Positions 8,196 to 17,210 of a stretch of DNA of 64,000 bases are shown here, in pieces. The stretch's first letter is position 1. Every line of letters starts with the position of its first letter. A program made the translations under genes and the position numbers. The notes under the pieces were generated by a model. The model worked only from the letters and a program-made list of their open reading frames with translations. It ran no database searches and was not told where the DNA came from. Origin of the DNA: Streptomyces dioscori (GTDB lineage: Bacteria > Actinomycetota > Actinomycetes > Streptomycetales > Streptomycetaceae); NCBI RefSeq assembly GCF_003024195.1, contig NZ_KZ679038.1:248001-312000 (forward strand), given 5' to 3'.

Positions 8196-9482
8196 GTGTC
8201 CGTCTCCGCCCTGCCCGACCACGACAACCAGATACCGCCCCCGCCCGATACCGCCCCGCCCCGCCGAAGCCGCCGCGAGCTCAGCCGTCCGACCGCCTTC
8301 GCCGCCATCGCGGTCGTCTTCGTGCTCTTCATGGCCGCGTCCAGCGCGCCGTCCCCCCTCTACGTCGTCTACCAGCAGCACTGGGACTTCTCCGCGACCA
8401 CCCTCACCACGGTGTTCGCCGTCTACGTGCTCGGGATGATCGCGGCGCTGCTGGTGCTCGGCTCCCTGTCCGACCACCTCGGCCGCCGCCCGGTACTGCT
8501 CTCCGCGATCACGCTGGAAGCCGCGTCGATGGCGCTCTTCCTCGTCGCGGACAGCGTGTCCCTGCTGCTGGCCGCGCGACTGGTCCAGGGAATCGCCACC
8601 GGCGCCGCCATGACGGCCCTCGGCGCGGCCCTGGCCGACCTGAACCCCACCCACGCGCCCCATCGCGCCGGCGTCGTCACCGGTGCGGCGCCCACCTTCG
8701 GGCTGGGCCTCGGCGCCCTGGGATGCGGCTTCCTCGTCGAGTACGGGCCCCACCCGACCCGCCTCGTGTACGTGCTGCTGCTCGCGGGCCTCGTCCTGGC
8801 GGCGGCCGTGGTCGCGGCCCTGCCCGAGACATCGCTGCGGCGTCCGGGAGCGGCCCGCTCGCTGCAGCCCCGCCTCAAGGTGGCACCCCATCTGCGGGCC
8901 GACCTGCTGCGCCTGGTGCCGATCCTCGTCGCGAGCTGGGCGCTGGGCGGCCTGTACCTCTCGCTCGGACCGTCGGTCGCCGTGGGCCTGTTCGGACTCT
9001 CCAGCCATGTGGTCGGCGGCCTGGTGGTCACCCTGCTGACCGTACCGGCCTGCCTGACCGCGATCGCGCTGCGCGGCTGGCCCGTCGCCCGCACCCTCGC
9101 GCTCGGCGCCGGCCTCCTGCTCGCCGGCACGGTCGTCGCCCTGACCGGCGTCGAGGAGGACTCACTGCTCACCGCGGCACTCGGCACCGTGGTCGCCGGG
9201 GTCGGATTCGGCGCCTCCTCCCTCGCCAGTTTCGGCACGCTGGCCCGTATGGCCGCGCCCTCCGAACGCGGCGAGCTGTTCTCCGTGGCGTTCGTGATCT
9301 CCTACCTGTCCTTCAGCGTCCCCGCCGTCGTCGCCGGGATCGCCACCACGCATACGGGACTCCACGAGACGTCCGTCGCCTACGCCGCCACGGTCGCCTT
9401 CCTCGCCGCCCTCGCACTGCTCGCCCAGTGGCTCCGCGCGCGCCGCACCCCCGAACGGCCCGCCACCTGCCCCCAGACGTGA
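8196..9482 (+). CDS. MFS drug efflux transporter
   Basis: A 428-aa major facilitator protein with about 12 hydrophobic helices and a 35-residue cytosolic N-tail rich in Pro and Arg. Helix 1 contains APSPLYVVYQQHW, and the helix 2-3 loop has GSLSDHLGRRPVLL, the conserved MFS motif A. TGAAMTALGAALADL resembles the helix-5 motif of exporters. The GTG start follows GGAGAGAG and lies outside the operator; longer in-frame readings would cross the TetR gene. Divergent TetR control suggests inducible export of a toxic small molecule. The substrate is unknown. Confidence 0.9.
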   Translation: MSVSALPDHDNQIPPPPDTAPPRRSRRELSRPTAFAAIAVVFVLFMAASSAPSPLYVVYQQHWDFSATTLTTVFAVYVLGMIAALLVLGSLSDHLGRRPVLLSAITLEAASMALFLVADSVSLLLAARLVQGIATGAAMTALGAALADLNPTHAPHRAGVVTGAAPTFGLGLGALGCGFLVEYGPHPTRLVYVLLLAGLVLAAAVVAALPETSLRRPGAARSLQPRLKVAPHLRADLLRLVPILVASWALGGLYLSLGPSVAVGLFGLSSHVVGGLVVTLLTVPACLTAIALRGWPVARTLALGAGLLLAGTVVALTGVEEDSLLTAALGTVVAGVGFGASSLASFGTLARMAAPSERGELFSVAFVISYLSFSVPAVVAGIATTHTGLHETSVAYAATVAFLAALALLAQWLRARRTPERPATCPQT

Positions 9483-9544
9483 CCCGCACCCCCACCCGCC
9501 ACCCGCCGCCCGTCCACGCCCCCAAGGTGCCCGACATGCCGACC

Positions 9545-9573
9545 GGTGGTCGACCCCTTACCGGTCGACCACC
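9545..9573 (+). terminator. Hairpin downstream of MFS gene
   Basis: GGTGGTCGACC, a 7-base loop and GGTCGACCACC form a perfect 11-bp stem about 60 bases after the MFS stop. Degenerate further copies of ACCGGTCGACCACC follow immediately, so part of the symmetry may come from local duplication. No U-tract, as is common for Streptomyces terminators. Confidence 0.55.
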
Positions 9574-9658
9574 GACCGACCACCGGTCGGCCACCGGCCG
9601 AGAACCAGTTGCGGGTGACCGCGTTCCGACGCACCCCCACCGCTCCGCGTCAGAACCC

Positions 9659-9688
9659 TTGACAACGATGTCAGACGCATGATCTAGT
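9659..9688 (+). promoter_or_regulatory. Promoter with LacI-type operator for GH92 gene
   Basis: TTGACA, 18 bases, then TCTAGT forms a plausible sigma-70-type promoter. Overlapping its -35 is TGACAACGATGTCA, a near-perfect CG-centred dyad of the kind bound by LacI-family sugar regulators. This would repress the downstream glycosidase until its sugar is present. No LacI-family gene is in the window. Confidence 0.6.
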
Positions 9689-9804
9689 CCGCTTCCAGCC
9701 GGCCGGATGCCGTTGACTGCGCTGCGAGGGGGGCTCGACGCGATGACCTGCACACCGCTTCCTTCCCGTGCCGAATTCCCACGCCTGACGCACACACATA
9801 CACG

Positions 9805-9835
9805 AGCGCCGGCCCCTACGGGCCGGCGCTTCTTT
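9805..9835 (+). terminator. Strong hairpin in the GH92 leader
   Basis: AGCGCCGGCCC, loop CTAC and GGGCCGGCGCT form a perfect 11-bp GC-rich stem, followed by TCTTTCC. It looks like an intrinsic terminator but sits between the candidate GH92 promoter and the GH92 start. It is therefore either the end of the MFS-side transcript or a leader attenuator. Confidence 0.7.
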
Positions 9836-9891
9836 CCGTGCGCAGCACATGAAGAGTGCACATGAAGAGTGAGGAACAGGAGCCCGCTTCC

Positions 9892-12800
9892 ATGCACAGA
9901 CCCCTCCACCGATGGCGTCACCGCGCGTCGACAGCTCTCGCCGCCCTGCTCGTCGCCGGGGGCGCGCTGGCTCCGGTGCCGGCCGTCGCCCAGGCACCCG
10001 CGGCAGCCGCTCAACCGACCTCCCTGGTCAACCCGTTCATCGGCACCCAGAACTTCGGCAACACCTTCCCCGGTGCGAGCGCTCCCTTCGGCATGGTCCA
10101 GGTCAGCCCGGACACCGGCGGCCAGGGCGGCTACGACTACCAGCAGGACAAGATCCACGGATTCAGCCAGACCCACCTCTCCGGTGTCGGCTGTTCCGTC
10201 ATGGGCGAGCTGCCGATCATGCCGACGACCGGAGCGGTCGACAGCGTGGATCCGAACTCCTACCGGTCGACGTTCTCGCACGACGACGAGGACGCCGAAC
10301 CCGGCTACTACCGCGTCGGGTTGAAGTCGTACGACATCGACGCCGAGCTGACCGCCACCTCCCGCACGGGCTGGCAGCGCTACACCTTCCCGTCGACCGA
10401 CCGCGCCAACGTCCTGTTCAACACGGGCAAGGCCAACCAGAAGGTGTACAGCTCAGAAGTGCATGTCGTCGGCGACCGGACCGTCGAGGGCCGGGTCGAG
10501 GCGGGCAACTTCTGCGCGGGCAAGGACAAGCACACCGTCTACTTCACCGCGACCTTCGACCGGCCGTTCACCTCGCACGGCGCCTGGCGCGGCACCACTC
10601 CCACCCCCGGTGAACGGGACGCGGCCGGCGAGGGCGACAACGGCGCCTGGGTGACGTTCGACGCCGCCTCCGACCGTGACGTCGTCGTCAAGGTCGGGCT
10701 CTCCTACACGGGCCTGGACGGCGCCCGCGCGAACCTGAAGGCGGAGACGCAGGACTCGTACGACTTCGACGCCACGCGTGCGGCGCTGCACTCGACCTGG
10801 GAGCGGCAGCTCGACGCCGTCAAGATCGGCGGCGGGTCGGCCGAGCGGCAACGCGCGTTCTACACGGCGCTCTATCACGCGCAGCTGCACCCGAACCTCG
10901 CCGGAGACGTCGACGGCCGGTACGCGGGCTTCGACGGCAAGAACCATCAGGCGTCGGGGTTCACGCCTTACCAGAACCTGTCGCTGTGGGACACCCACCG
11001 GCCGCAGAACCAACTGCTGCAGATGCTGCAGCCGAAGGTCGCCCGTGACGTCGCGCTGTCGGTCGTCGCGATCGGGCGGGACGGCGGCTGGCTGCCGCGC
11101 TGGTCACTCGCCAACAGCGAGACCAACATCATGACCGGCGACCCGGTGACCCCCTTCCTGGTCGAGGCATGGTCCAAGGGCCTGCTCGCGGGCCACGAGA
11201 AGGAGGCGTACGCGCTGCTGCGGAAGAACGCGACCAGTACGCCACCGGCGGACTCCCCCTACAACGGCCGTGCGGGAGTGGACGCGTACCAGAAGCGCGG
11301 TTACGTCCCCAGCGGGCTGGAACCGGGGAAGGACTGCGCGGACAAGGGCGGGGACAACGACTGCCGCCATCCCGCCTCGGCGACCATGGAGTACGCGGCC
11401 GCGGACGCGTCGCTGGCACTGATGGCCAAGGGGCTGGGACACAGCGCGGACGCCAAGATGTTCGCGGCGCGCGGCCAGTGGTACCGGAACCTGTGGGACT
11501 CCTCCATCCAGCAGTTCCGGCCGCGTACGACCGACGGCACCTGGCTGACGCCCTACGACCCGGTCGAAGCGGGCCACCAGTTCCATGAGGGCGGCGCCTA
11601 CCAGTACCAGTGGCTGGCGCCCCAGGACCCCGCCGGGCTGGTCTCCCTGATGGGCGGCAAGCGCGCGACGGAGAAGCGGCTCGACTCCTTCTTCGCCTAC
11701 GACAAACTCCTCGCGGACCCCGCCAAGACCGCTCGTGAGGACTGGATCTCGGCGCCGTACGACTACTACGGGAAGCCGACCTACAACCCGAACAACGAGC
11801 CCGATCTGCACGCCCCGTACATGTACCTGTGGTCCGGTGCGCCCGCCAAGACCGCCACCGTGGTCCGCGCCGCGATGACGCTCTTCACGGACGGGCCCGA
11901 CGGCATGACCGGCAACGACGACCTGGGCACCATGTCCGCCTGGTACGTCTTCTCGTCGCTGGGCCTGTACCCGACGACGAACGGCGGTGACTTCCTCGCC
12001 GTCTCCAGCCCGCAGTTCCCCTCCGCGGTCATTCGCATCGGCGCCTACGGGAAGCAGCAGGGCGGCACCCTGACCGTCAAGGCACCGGGGACGAGCGACA
12101 CCCAACGCTATGTGAAGCAGGCGAAGTTCGGCGGGAAGAACCTGCGCGCCACCTGGCTGGACTGGGACGCGGTCGCCAAGGGCGGAAGCCTCGCCTTCGA
12201 GATGGCGGGCAAGCCGTCGGCATGGGGTACGGGCAAGGGTGACGAGCCGCCGTCCGTGAACCGCGCGGCAGCCGATTCCCGCCGGAATCTCGACGCGTCG
12301 CTCCGTACCGCTTCCGACGTCCTGCCGACGTCGGACAGCGCGCAGAGCGTCCGTCTCAAGCTGGACGTGCTGGGTCAGTCCCCCGGCACCCTGCGGGTGG
12401 GCGTCGGCGTGAAGGCTCCCAGCGGCTGGACCGCGAAGACCTCGGAGCCCTTCTCCCTCACGTCCCGCCGTCTTCCGGTCCAGCGGACCGCGACCGTGGA
12501 CGTGAACGTGCCGGCCGGGACCGCTCCGGGTTCGTACACCGTGCGGATCACGGCGGCGGCGAAGGGCGTGAAGAGCGTGGAACGGGTCGCGACCATCGAG
12601 GTGCGCGCAGCGGCCCGCTGCGCGCCGGACATCGACGAGCAGTGTGCCGTCGACCTCGGCAAGGAGGTCAACCACGACGGAACCGCGACCGTCGCGGCCT
12701 CCGACCAGGGCGACTTCGACGGAGGCGGCTGGAGCTTCGACGGAGACCTGCTGCCCGCGGCGGGCCCGGTCGTCTGGGGCGGCGTGACCTACGACGCTCC

Positions 12801-13176
12801 CGATCCGTCCGGCACGGCCGAGAACTTCGTCGAGGCCCGCGGTCAGTCGATGCTGCTCCCCGCCGGTTCGTACGGCGCGCTGCGCGTGGTCGCCGTGGCC
12901 CACCACGGCCCGGTGACGACCGCGCTGTCCGTCCGCTACACCGACGGAACCACCGCCGAGGTGTCCGTCCCCGTGGGCGACTGGGCGGGATCGACACCCC
13001 AGGGCAGCTCGGTGGTGCTGGAGATGCCGCACCGGATCAAGCGCGGCCAGGGCGTGGACGGCCCACCGGTGCGTCTGTTCGGCGCCTCGGCGGACCTCGA
13101 CGCGTCGAAGACGGTGCGTTCCATCGGCCTGCAGAACGATCCTCGGGTGCAGGTGTACGCGATCACTCTCAAGTAG
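9892..13176 (+). CDS. Secreted GH92 alpha-mannosidase-like glycosidase
   Basis: About 1094 aa. Residues 1-40 are a Sec signal (basic HRPLHRWRHR, hydrophobic ALAALLVAGGAL, cleavage near VAQA). The catalytic region begins LVNPFIGTQNFGNTFPGASAPFG, the hallmark of GH92 calcium-dependent exo-alpha-mannosidases. It contains SLWDTHRPQ, FHEGGAYQYQWLAPQD (about residue 563; the Glu is the usual general acid region) and GNDDLGTMSAWYVFSSLGLYP (about 674). Residues about 815-905 fit a NEW3 beta-sandwich, and the last 185 residues a lectin-like carbohydrate-binding domain. The family trims alpha-1,2/1,3/1,4/1,6-mannosides; the linkage is not predictable. ATG 9892 is preceded by CAGGAG and gives a normal signal; earlier in-frame starts (9856, 9862) would add a charged extension. 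A LacI-type operator lies upstream. Confidence 0.92.
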   Translation: MHRPLHRWRHRASTALAALLVAGGALAPVPAVAQAPAAAAQPTSLVNPFIGTQNFGNTFPGASAPFGMVQVSPDTGGQGGYDYQQDKIHGFSQTHLSGVGCSVMGELPIMPTTGAVDSVDPNSYRSTFSHDDEDAEPGYYRVGLKSYDIDAELTATSRTGWQRYTFPSTDRANVLFNTGKANQKVYSSEVHVVGDRTVEGRVEAGNFCAGKDKHTVYFTATFDRPFTSHGAWRGTTPTPGERDAAGEGDNGAWVTFDAASDRDVVVKVGLSYTGLDGARANLKAETQDSYDFDATRAALHSTWERQLDAVKIGGGSAERQRAFYTALYHAQLHPNLAGDVDGRYAGFDGKNHQASGFTPYQNLSLWDTHRPQNQLLQMLQPKVARDVALSVVAIGRDGGWLPRWSLANSETNIMTGDPVTPFLVEAWSKGLLAGHEKEAYALLRKNATSTPPADSPYNGRAGVDAYQKRGYVPSGLEPGKDCADKGGDNDCRHPASATMEYAAADASLALMAKGLGHSADAKMFAARGQWYRNLWDSSIQQFRPRTTDGTWLTPYDPVEAGHQFHEGGAYQYQWLAPQDPAGLVSLMGGKRATEKRLDSFFAYDKLLADPAKTAREDWISAPYDYYGKPTYNPNNEPDLHAPYMYLWSGAPAKTATVVRAAMTLFTDGPDGMTGNDDLGTMSAWYVFSSLGLYPTTNGGDFLAVSSPQFPSAVIRIGAYGKQQGGTLTVKAPGTSDTQRYVKQAKFGGKNLRATWLDWDAVAKGGSLAFEMAGKPSAWGTGKGDEPPSVNRAAADSRRNLDASLRTASDVLPTSDSAQSVRLKLDVLGQSPGTLRVGVGVKAPSGWTAKTSEPFSLTSRRLPVQRTATVDVNVPAGTAPGSYTVRITAAAKGVKSVERVATIEVRAAARCAPDIDEQCAVDLGKEVNHDGTATVAASDQGDFDGGGWSFDGDLLPAAGPVVWGGVTYDAPDPSGTAENFVEARGQSMLLPAGSYGALRVVAVAHHGPVTTALSVRYTDGTTAEVSVPVGDWAGSTPQGSSVVLEMPHRIKRGQGVDGPPVRLFGASADLDASKTVRSIGLQNDPRVQVYAITLK

Positions 13177-13223
13177 GTCAGGGAGAGCTGCGCCTCAAGG
13201 ACCGCTGGAACTCCGTACGTTCA

Positions 13224-13259
13224 CCGGCCCACGCCTCTCGATCGGGGGGCGTGGGCCGG
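13224..13259 (+). terminator. Terminator after GH92 gene
   Basis: CCGGCCCACGCC and GGCGTGGGCCGG form a 12-bp perfect stem with a 12-base loop, 47 bases past the GH92 stop. It also excludes an upstream GTG start for the next gene, which would sit in the stem. Confidence 0.82.
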
Positions 13260-13294
13260 TGGGCTCTCCGCCCTTGCACGAAGCCCGCCACCGT

Positions 13295-13972
13295 ATGAGT
13301 ACCTCCACTCATGACGCCCACCACCCAAGGCCTCAGACTTCCTCCATGTCCATGCCCATGTCCATGCCCCGGCTCCTCGGACGGTCGGTCGTCGCAGCCG
13401 CCCTCGTCGCGACCGCCCTGACCGCGTGCGGCACCCAGCAGAGCGGTCAGTCGCAGTCGGCCCGCCCCCCGACCTCGTACCCTCCCCGGCCGAAGTGCGC
13501 GCAGCCTGCGGAGAAGCGCACGGATCCACCCACCGCGCTGCCGTCCTCATCGCGTCCGAGTGCGGATGACGACGGTTCAGGAGGGGGTTCGGGGAAGAAC
13601 GCGGACCGCCCTCCCCACTACGCCGAGAATCACGCCTACCGCATGCAAGGGTCCCTGTCCGAGGACAGGCGGGCCCAAGGTGAGGCCTCGGCCGGGCTCA
13701 TCCGCGGGGAACTTGAGAAAGTCCGGGAGGAGGGCGGTTCCGGCGCGTACGGCGTCTTCGGCGAGCAGCGGATCGCGGCGGCGCTGAAGCGTCTCGGCTG
13801 CGGCAAGGAGCACGGTGTCTACATCGGGAACGGGTTCTACAGCGTCCATACCGGAGTCGTGTGCGTGTCCGGGTATGTGACGAAGGACGAGTTGACCAGC
13901 GAGGTGCACGGCGCCTATGCCGAGCCTCAGCCCGGAACAGGCCCCTGCGTCGAGAACCGGGGAGGCCACTGA
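13295..13972 (+). CDS. Putative lipoprotein of unknown function
   Basis: About 225 aa. After a short N-region with the repeated MSMPMSMP, a hydrophobic stretch (RSVVAAALVATALTAC) ends in LTAC, a clear lipobox, so the protein is probably membrane-anchored on the outside. A Pro/Ser/Gly-rich linker follows. The folded part contains QRIAAALKRLGC, NGFYSVHTGVVCVSGYVTKDE and a last Cys (GPCVE); these Cys could form disulfides. I do not recognise a family. Start is uncertain: ATG 13346 (MSMPM) gives a more compact signal, but neither has a good ribosome site. The stop lies 125 bp before the response-regulator gene. Confidence 0.65.
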   Translation: MSTSTHDAHHPRPQTSSMSMPMSMPRLLGRSVVAAALVATALTACGTQQSGQSQSARPPTSYPPRPKCAQPAEKRTDPPTALPSSSRPSADDDGSGGGSGKNADRPPHYAENHAYRMQGSLSEDRRAQGEASAGLIRGELEKVREEGGSGAYGVFGEQRIAAALKRLGCGKEHGVYIGNGFYSVHTGVVCVSGYVTKDELTSEVHGAYAEPQPGTGPCVENRGGH

Positions 13973-14097
13973 CCGCCGCCCGTCGGGCTCTCGTAGAGAA
14001 CGCGGAGTACCGGGAACACCCGACACGGGATCCACAGAACACCTACGATGCCTCCACGGTGACCGAGGAGGGTGCGGCGCTCGGGGGGGGAGGCGGC

Positions 14098-14799
14098 ATG
14101 GAACCGGACGCGAGCAGCGGGGACACACCGACGATCCGAGTAGCCGCGGTGGACGACCATCCCATCCTGCTGGACGGGATCGCGGCCTACTTCGCCCGTC
14201 ACGCACCCGACATCGTGCTCGTGGCGACGGCCGAGGACGTCGACACCCTGCTCGCCGAACACCCGGGCGACGGCGGAGCGCTCGTCGTCCTGCTCGATCT
14301 GCGCCTGCGGGACCGCAGCGACATCGGCGCGAACGTCCGTCGGCTACGGGCCACCGGAGCACGGGTGTTGGTCTTCACCGGTGAACAACGCCCCGCGCTG
14401 GTGCGCCGGGCCCTCGACGCAGGGGCGCTGGGCCTGGTGTTGAAGGAGGACCCTCGGGAGCGTCTGGTGGAGGCGATCCATACGGCGGAGACGGGCGAAC
14501 TGTACGTCTCCAGCCGGCTCGCCCACTACATCGTGCACGACCCGCGGGGCGGCGTCAGCCTCTCCCCACGGCAGTTGCAGGTCCTCGACCTGATCGCCAA
14601 GGGGTTGCCGCACGAGGACATCGCGCGCATCCTGCACATCACCGAGGACACCTTGCGCACCCACCGCTCACGAGCGATCCACGCCTACTCGAAGGCGAGC
14701 GGCAGGCAGGTCGAGGGTACGGGTGATCTGGTCTACCGAGCCGTGGCCGACGGTGTCATCGACATCGACCCGGACCTGCCCGAACGGACCGGGCACTGA
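14098..14799 (+). CDS. NarL/FixJ-type response regulator
   Basis: A 234-aa two-component regulator. The receiver domain has the acidic pair in VAAVDDHPILLDG, phospho-acceptor Asp67 (VVLLDLRL), the switch Thr in LVFTGEQ and the conserved Lys in VLKEDP. The output is a LuxR-type helix-turn-helix (LSPRQLQVLDLIAKGLPHED, IARILHITEDTLRTHRSRAI) near residues 150-200. The ATG is preceded by GGGGGGGGAGG; longer in-frame starts run into the previous gene. The histidine kinase gene follows after 23 bp, so the two form a cognate pair in one operon. Targets are unknown; the nearby lipoprotein and the GTPase unit are candidates. Confidence 0.93.
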   Translation: MEPDASSGDTPTIRVAAVDDHPILLDGIAAYFARHAPDIVLVATAEDVDTLLAEHPGDGGALVVLLDLRLRDRSDIGANVRRLRATGARVLVFTGEQRPALVRRALDAGALGLVLKEDPRERLVEAIHTAETGELYVSSRLAHYIVHDPRGGVSLSPRQLQVLDLIAKGLPHEDIARILHITEDTLRTHRSRAIHAYSKASGRQVEGTGDLVYRAVADGVIDIDPDLPERTGH

Positions 14800-14822
14800 G
14801 TTCGCGGTCCTACCGCCGAGGG

Positions 14823-17081
14823 GTGGAACGCGGGCTGTCGTCCGCGATGGCCGCACTGTCGGCGCTGTTCGCGCTGAGCTGGTCGGTGTTCCTCCTCGCC
14901 GACGGTTCGGCGCCCGATCCCGACGTCCGCGCCGTGGGGGCGGTGTTCCTCGCCCAGGCCGTGATCACGGCGACACGGGGATGGCGCATGCGGCTGTCCC
15001 GCAAGGACGCCGCGGTGGCTTTCGTTCTGGCGGTCCTGGGGCAGGCGGTGATCGCGCTGGGCGGCACGTCGCGCGTCGTGGTCGGGCAGCGTTGTCTGCT
15101 GGCCGTGCCGGCCGTGCTGCTCGCCACCGCAGCGCTGCCACGCTGGGTCGGCCGATGGGTCTGCGTCGCGGCGATCGGGGCGCAGGTGGCCGCGAGCTGG
15201 CCCGCGGACGGACCGGCGGTCGCCCTGGAGAGTGTCTGGCCGGTGGTGGCGACGGCGGTGGCCGGTGGCGTACTCGTTCCGTTGATGCGGACGGCCGGCG
15301 ACCGGGCCGACCGGGCACAGCGACAGGTGCGCGCGGTGAAGGCGGCGGCGGGCCGGGCAGCGGGCCGTCGTGAGGCGCATCGGCATTTCCAGGGCATGCT
15401 GCACGACGAGGTCAGCACGGCGTTGCAGGCCATCAGCCTGCCCGGAGTTCCGGTGGCGCGGCTGCGGGAGGCGGCCACCGGTGCCGTGACCGCGCTCGCC
15501 GCCGCTCCCGCCGGGCCCGGCCTCGGCGGCCGGAGCGATCTCGCGGCCGTGCTGCGCTCCCTCCGGGCACCGGAGGGCACCACGCTGACGATCGAGATCA
15601 CGGGGCAGGTCCCGGTGCCGCCCGACGTGGCCGAGGCGGTGATGGGCGCGGTCCGGGAGGCCTTACGCAACGTCGAGGACCATGCCGGGGCCCGGACCGT
15701 CAGGATCTGCCTGCGACGGGGCGCACGGGACCGTCCCGACGACACGGACCGAGGAAGTGACGGGTTCACGCTGAGCGTCACGGACGACGGCAGGGGCTTC
15801 CCGGCAGGAGAACTCCCCTCCACCTCGGTGGGGTTACGGAGGTCGGTGATCCGCCGGATGACCACCGTCGGAGGATCGGCCGAGGTCCTGAGCACTCCCG
15901 GGCGCGGCACGACCGTGCGGCTCTTGTGGTCCCCCCCGGCGGCGGCTCCCGCGGCCGGGACAGCGGCTCGGCCCGGCGCGGCCGAGGAGACGGTCGGACG
16001 CATGCAGGCCGCGGTGGGCGACGTACGGCGTCCGCTGGCCGCCGTCTGTCTGCCGTTCCTCGCCGTCATGGGCGTCATCGCGGCCGTCCACACGCTCCGG
16101 ACCCCGGGCACGGGGCACCTGTTGGTCTGGTACGTGTCACTCGCCGTCATCACTATGGCGCTCCTGCTGCGCGCCGGAACGGTCATCCCGCGCCCTGTGG
16201 CGTGCGGCGCCTGCGTGTTCGCCGTCGTGGGGGCGCTGGGGAGCTTCCATGTGCTGCCGCTGGTGGGCCTCGCGGACTACACCTCCTGGCCCGTCGGTGC
16301 GGTGACACCGCTCCTCACCCTGCTGGTCATCGTCCGCCCGGCGTGGGAGGCACTGACGGCGTTGGTGGTGGAGCAGATCGGCATCGTCGTCCTGGTCGTC
16401 GCCGGTCCGCCGATCGCGTCCTCGGCCGGGGCGACCGCCGCCCTGGTGGTGCCCGCCCTCTTCGCACCCGCGCTCGGCGTGATCACAGGGCTCGCCATCG
16501 GGCGCACGGTGGCCCGGCTGGGCGGGGCGACGGCACGCGCCGAGGCCGAGCGGTCGGTCACACTCGCCGCCGAAGCCGCCCGCCAGGCACGCGAGGAGCT
16601 GCACAGCAGGAGGCTGGCCGATCTCGGCGAGGCGATCCTGCCGTTGCTCACCGCCGTGGGGTCCGGCCGGTGCGCACCCGACGACCCGGATGTGCGGGAG
16701 CGCGCCCGTCTGCTCGACGGAGCGGTCCGGGACGAGATCCATCTGCCCGGTGTACTCGACCGTGCCGCGCGCGAGTTGCTGAGCAGGGCCCGTGGGGAGG
16801 ACTGCGCGGTCTTCATCCAGTCGGACTCCGACGATCCGCACCCGCCGGCCTTCCTGCGGCTGCTGTTGACCACCGCGCTGAACTGCGGCCCCACCCCGCG
16901 CGAGCTGTACCTCACGGTGAATGCCACGCCGGGTGGGGTGCGTGCCTCCCTGGTGCTCCTCCCGGGACACGAGGTGCGGGCCCGGGCGCTTCGTGAGGCC
17001 GTCGCCGAGGCGGTGACGGGGAGCGTGGTGGAGAACTCGCTCAGCTCCACGTGGGTCGAGGCGGACGTCCGCGCGAGCTGA
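14823..17081 (+). CDS. Two-module sensor histidine kinase with degenerate second half
   Basis: A 752-aa membrane kinase, nearly twice the usual length. Module 1: several N-terminal membrane helices, then the HisKA_3 box with His194 (MLHDEVSTAL), an N-box EALRNVEDHAGA, and the ATPase G-boxes DDGRGFPAG and TPGRGTTVRL ending near residue 370. Module 2 repeats the plan: about six membrane helices, a helical linker (ARAEAERSVTLAAEAARQAR) and a kinase-like region, but no phospho-His and no G-boxes. It may act as a sensing or dimerising pseudo-kinase. Two in-frame TTA Leu codons (15663-15665 and 15834-15836) would make translation depend on the bldA tRNA. It pairs with the response regulator just upstream. 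GTG start with a purine-rich site. Confidence 0.87.
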   Translation: MERGLSSAMAALSALFALSWSVFLLADGSAPDPDVRAVGAVFLAQAVITATRGWRMRLSRKDAAVAFVLAVLGQAVIALGGTSRVVVGQRCLLAVPAVLLATAALPRWVGRWVCVAAIGAQVAASWPADGPAVALESVWPVVATAVAGGVLVPLMRTAGDRADRAQRQVRAVKAAAGRAAGRREAHRHFQGMLHDEVSTALQAISLPGVPVARLREAATGAVTALAAAPAGPGLGGRSDLAAVLRSLRAPEGTTLTIEITGQVPVPPDVAEAVMGAVREALRNVEDHAGARTVRICLRRGARDRPDDTDRGSDGFTLSVTDDGRGFPAGELPSTSVGLRRSVIRRMTTVGGSAEVLSTPGRGTTVRLLWSPPAAAPAAGTAARPGAAEETVGRMQAAVGDVRRPLAAVCLPFLAVMGVIAAVHTLRTPGTGHLLVWYVSLAVITMALLLRAGTVIPRPVACGACVFAVVGALGSFHVLPLVGLADYTSWPVGAVTPLLTLLVIVRPAWEALTALVVEQIGIVVLVVAGPPIASSAGATAALVVPALFAPALGVITGLAIGRTVARLGGATARAEAERSVTLAAEAARQAREELHSRRLADLGEAILPLLTAVGSGRCAPDDPDVRERARLLDGAVRDEIHLPGVLDRAARELLSRARGEDCAVFIQSDSDDPHPPAFLRLLLTTALNCGPTPRELYLTVNATPGGVRASLVLLPGHEVRARALREAVAEAVTGSVVENSLSSTWVEADVRAS

Positions 17082-17210
17082 TCCCGTGCCGGTCGTCCGG
17101 ACGCGGACGGCGTGGCTGTCACCACTGGCGGGGACAGCCAGAACGCGCCGCGGCCGAGAACATCGAGAGGCACTGGGACGCACGGTCCCGGCCCTTCCGG
17201 GAGGACGGCC

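Noticed and set aside
13259-13294. Upstream GTG start for the lipoprotein gene
   Set aside because: It would lie at the end of the terminator stem after GH92 and has no ribosome site.
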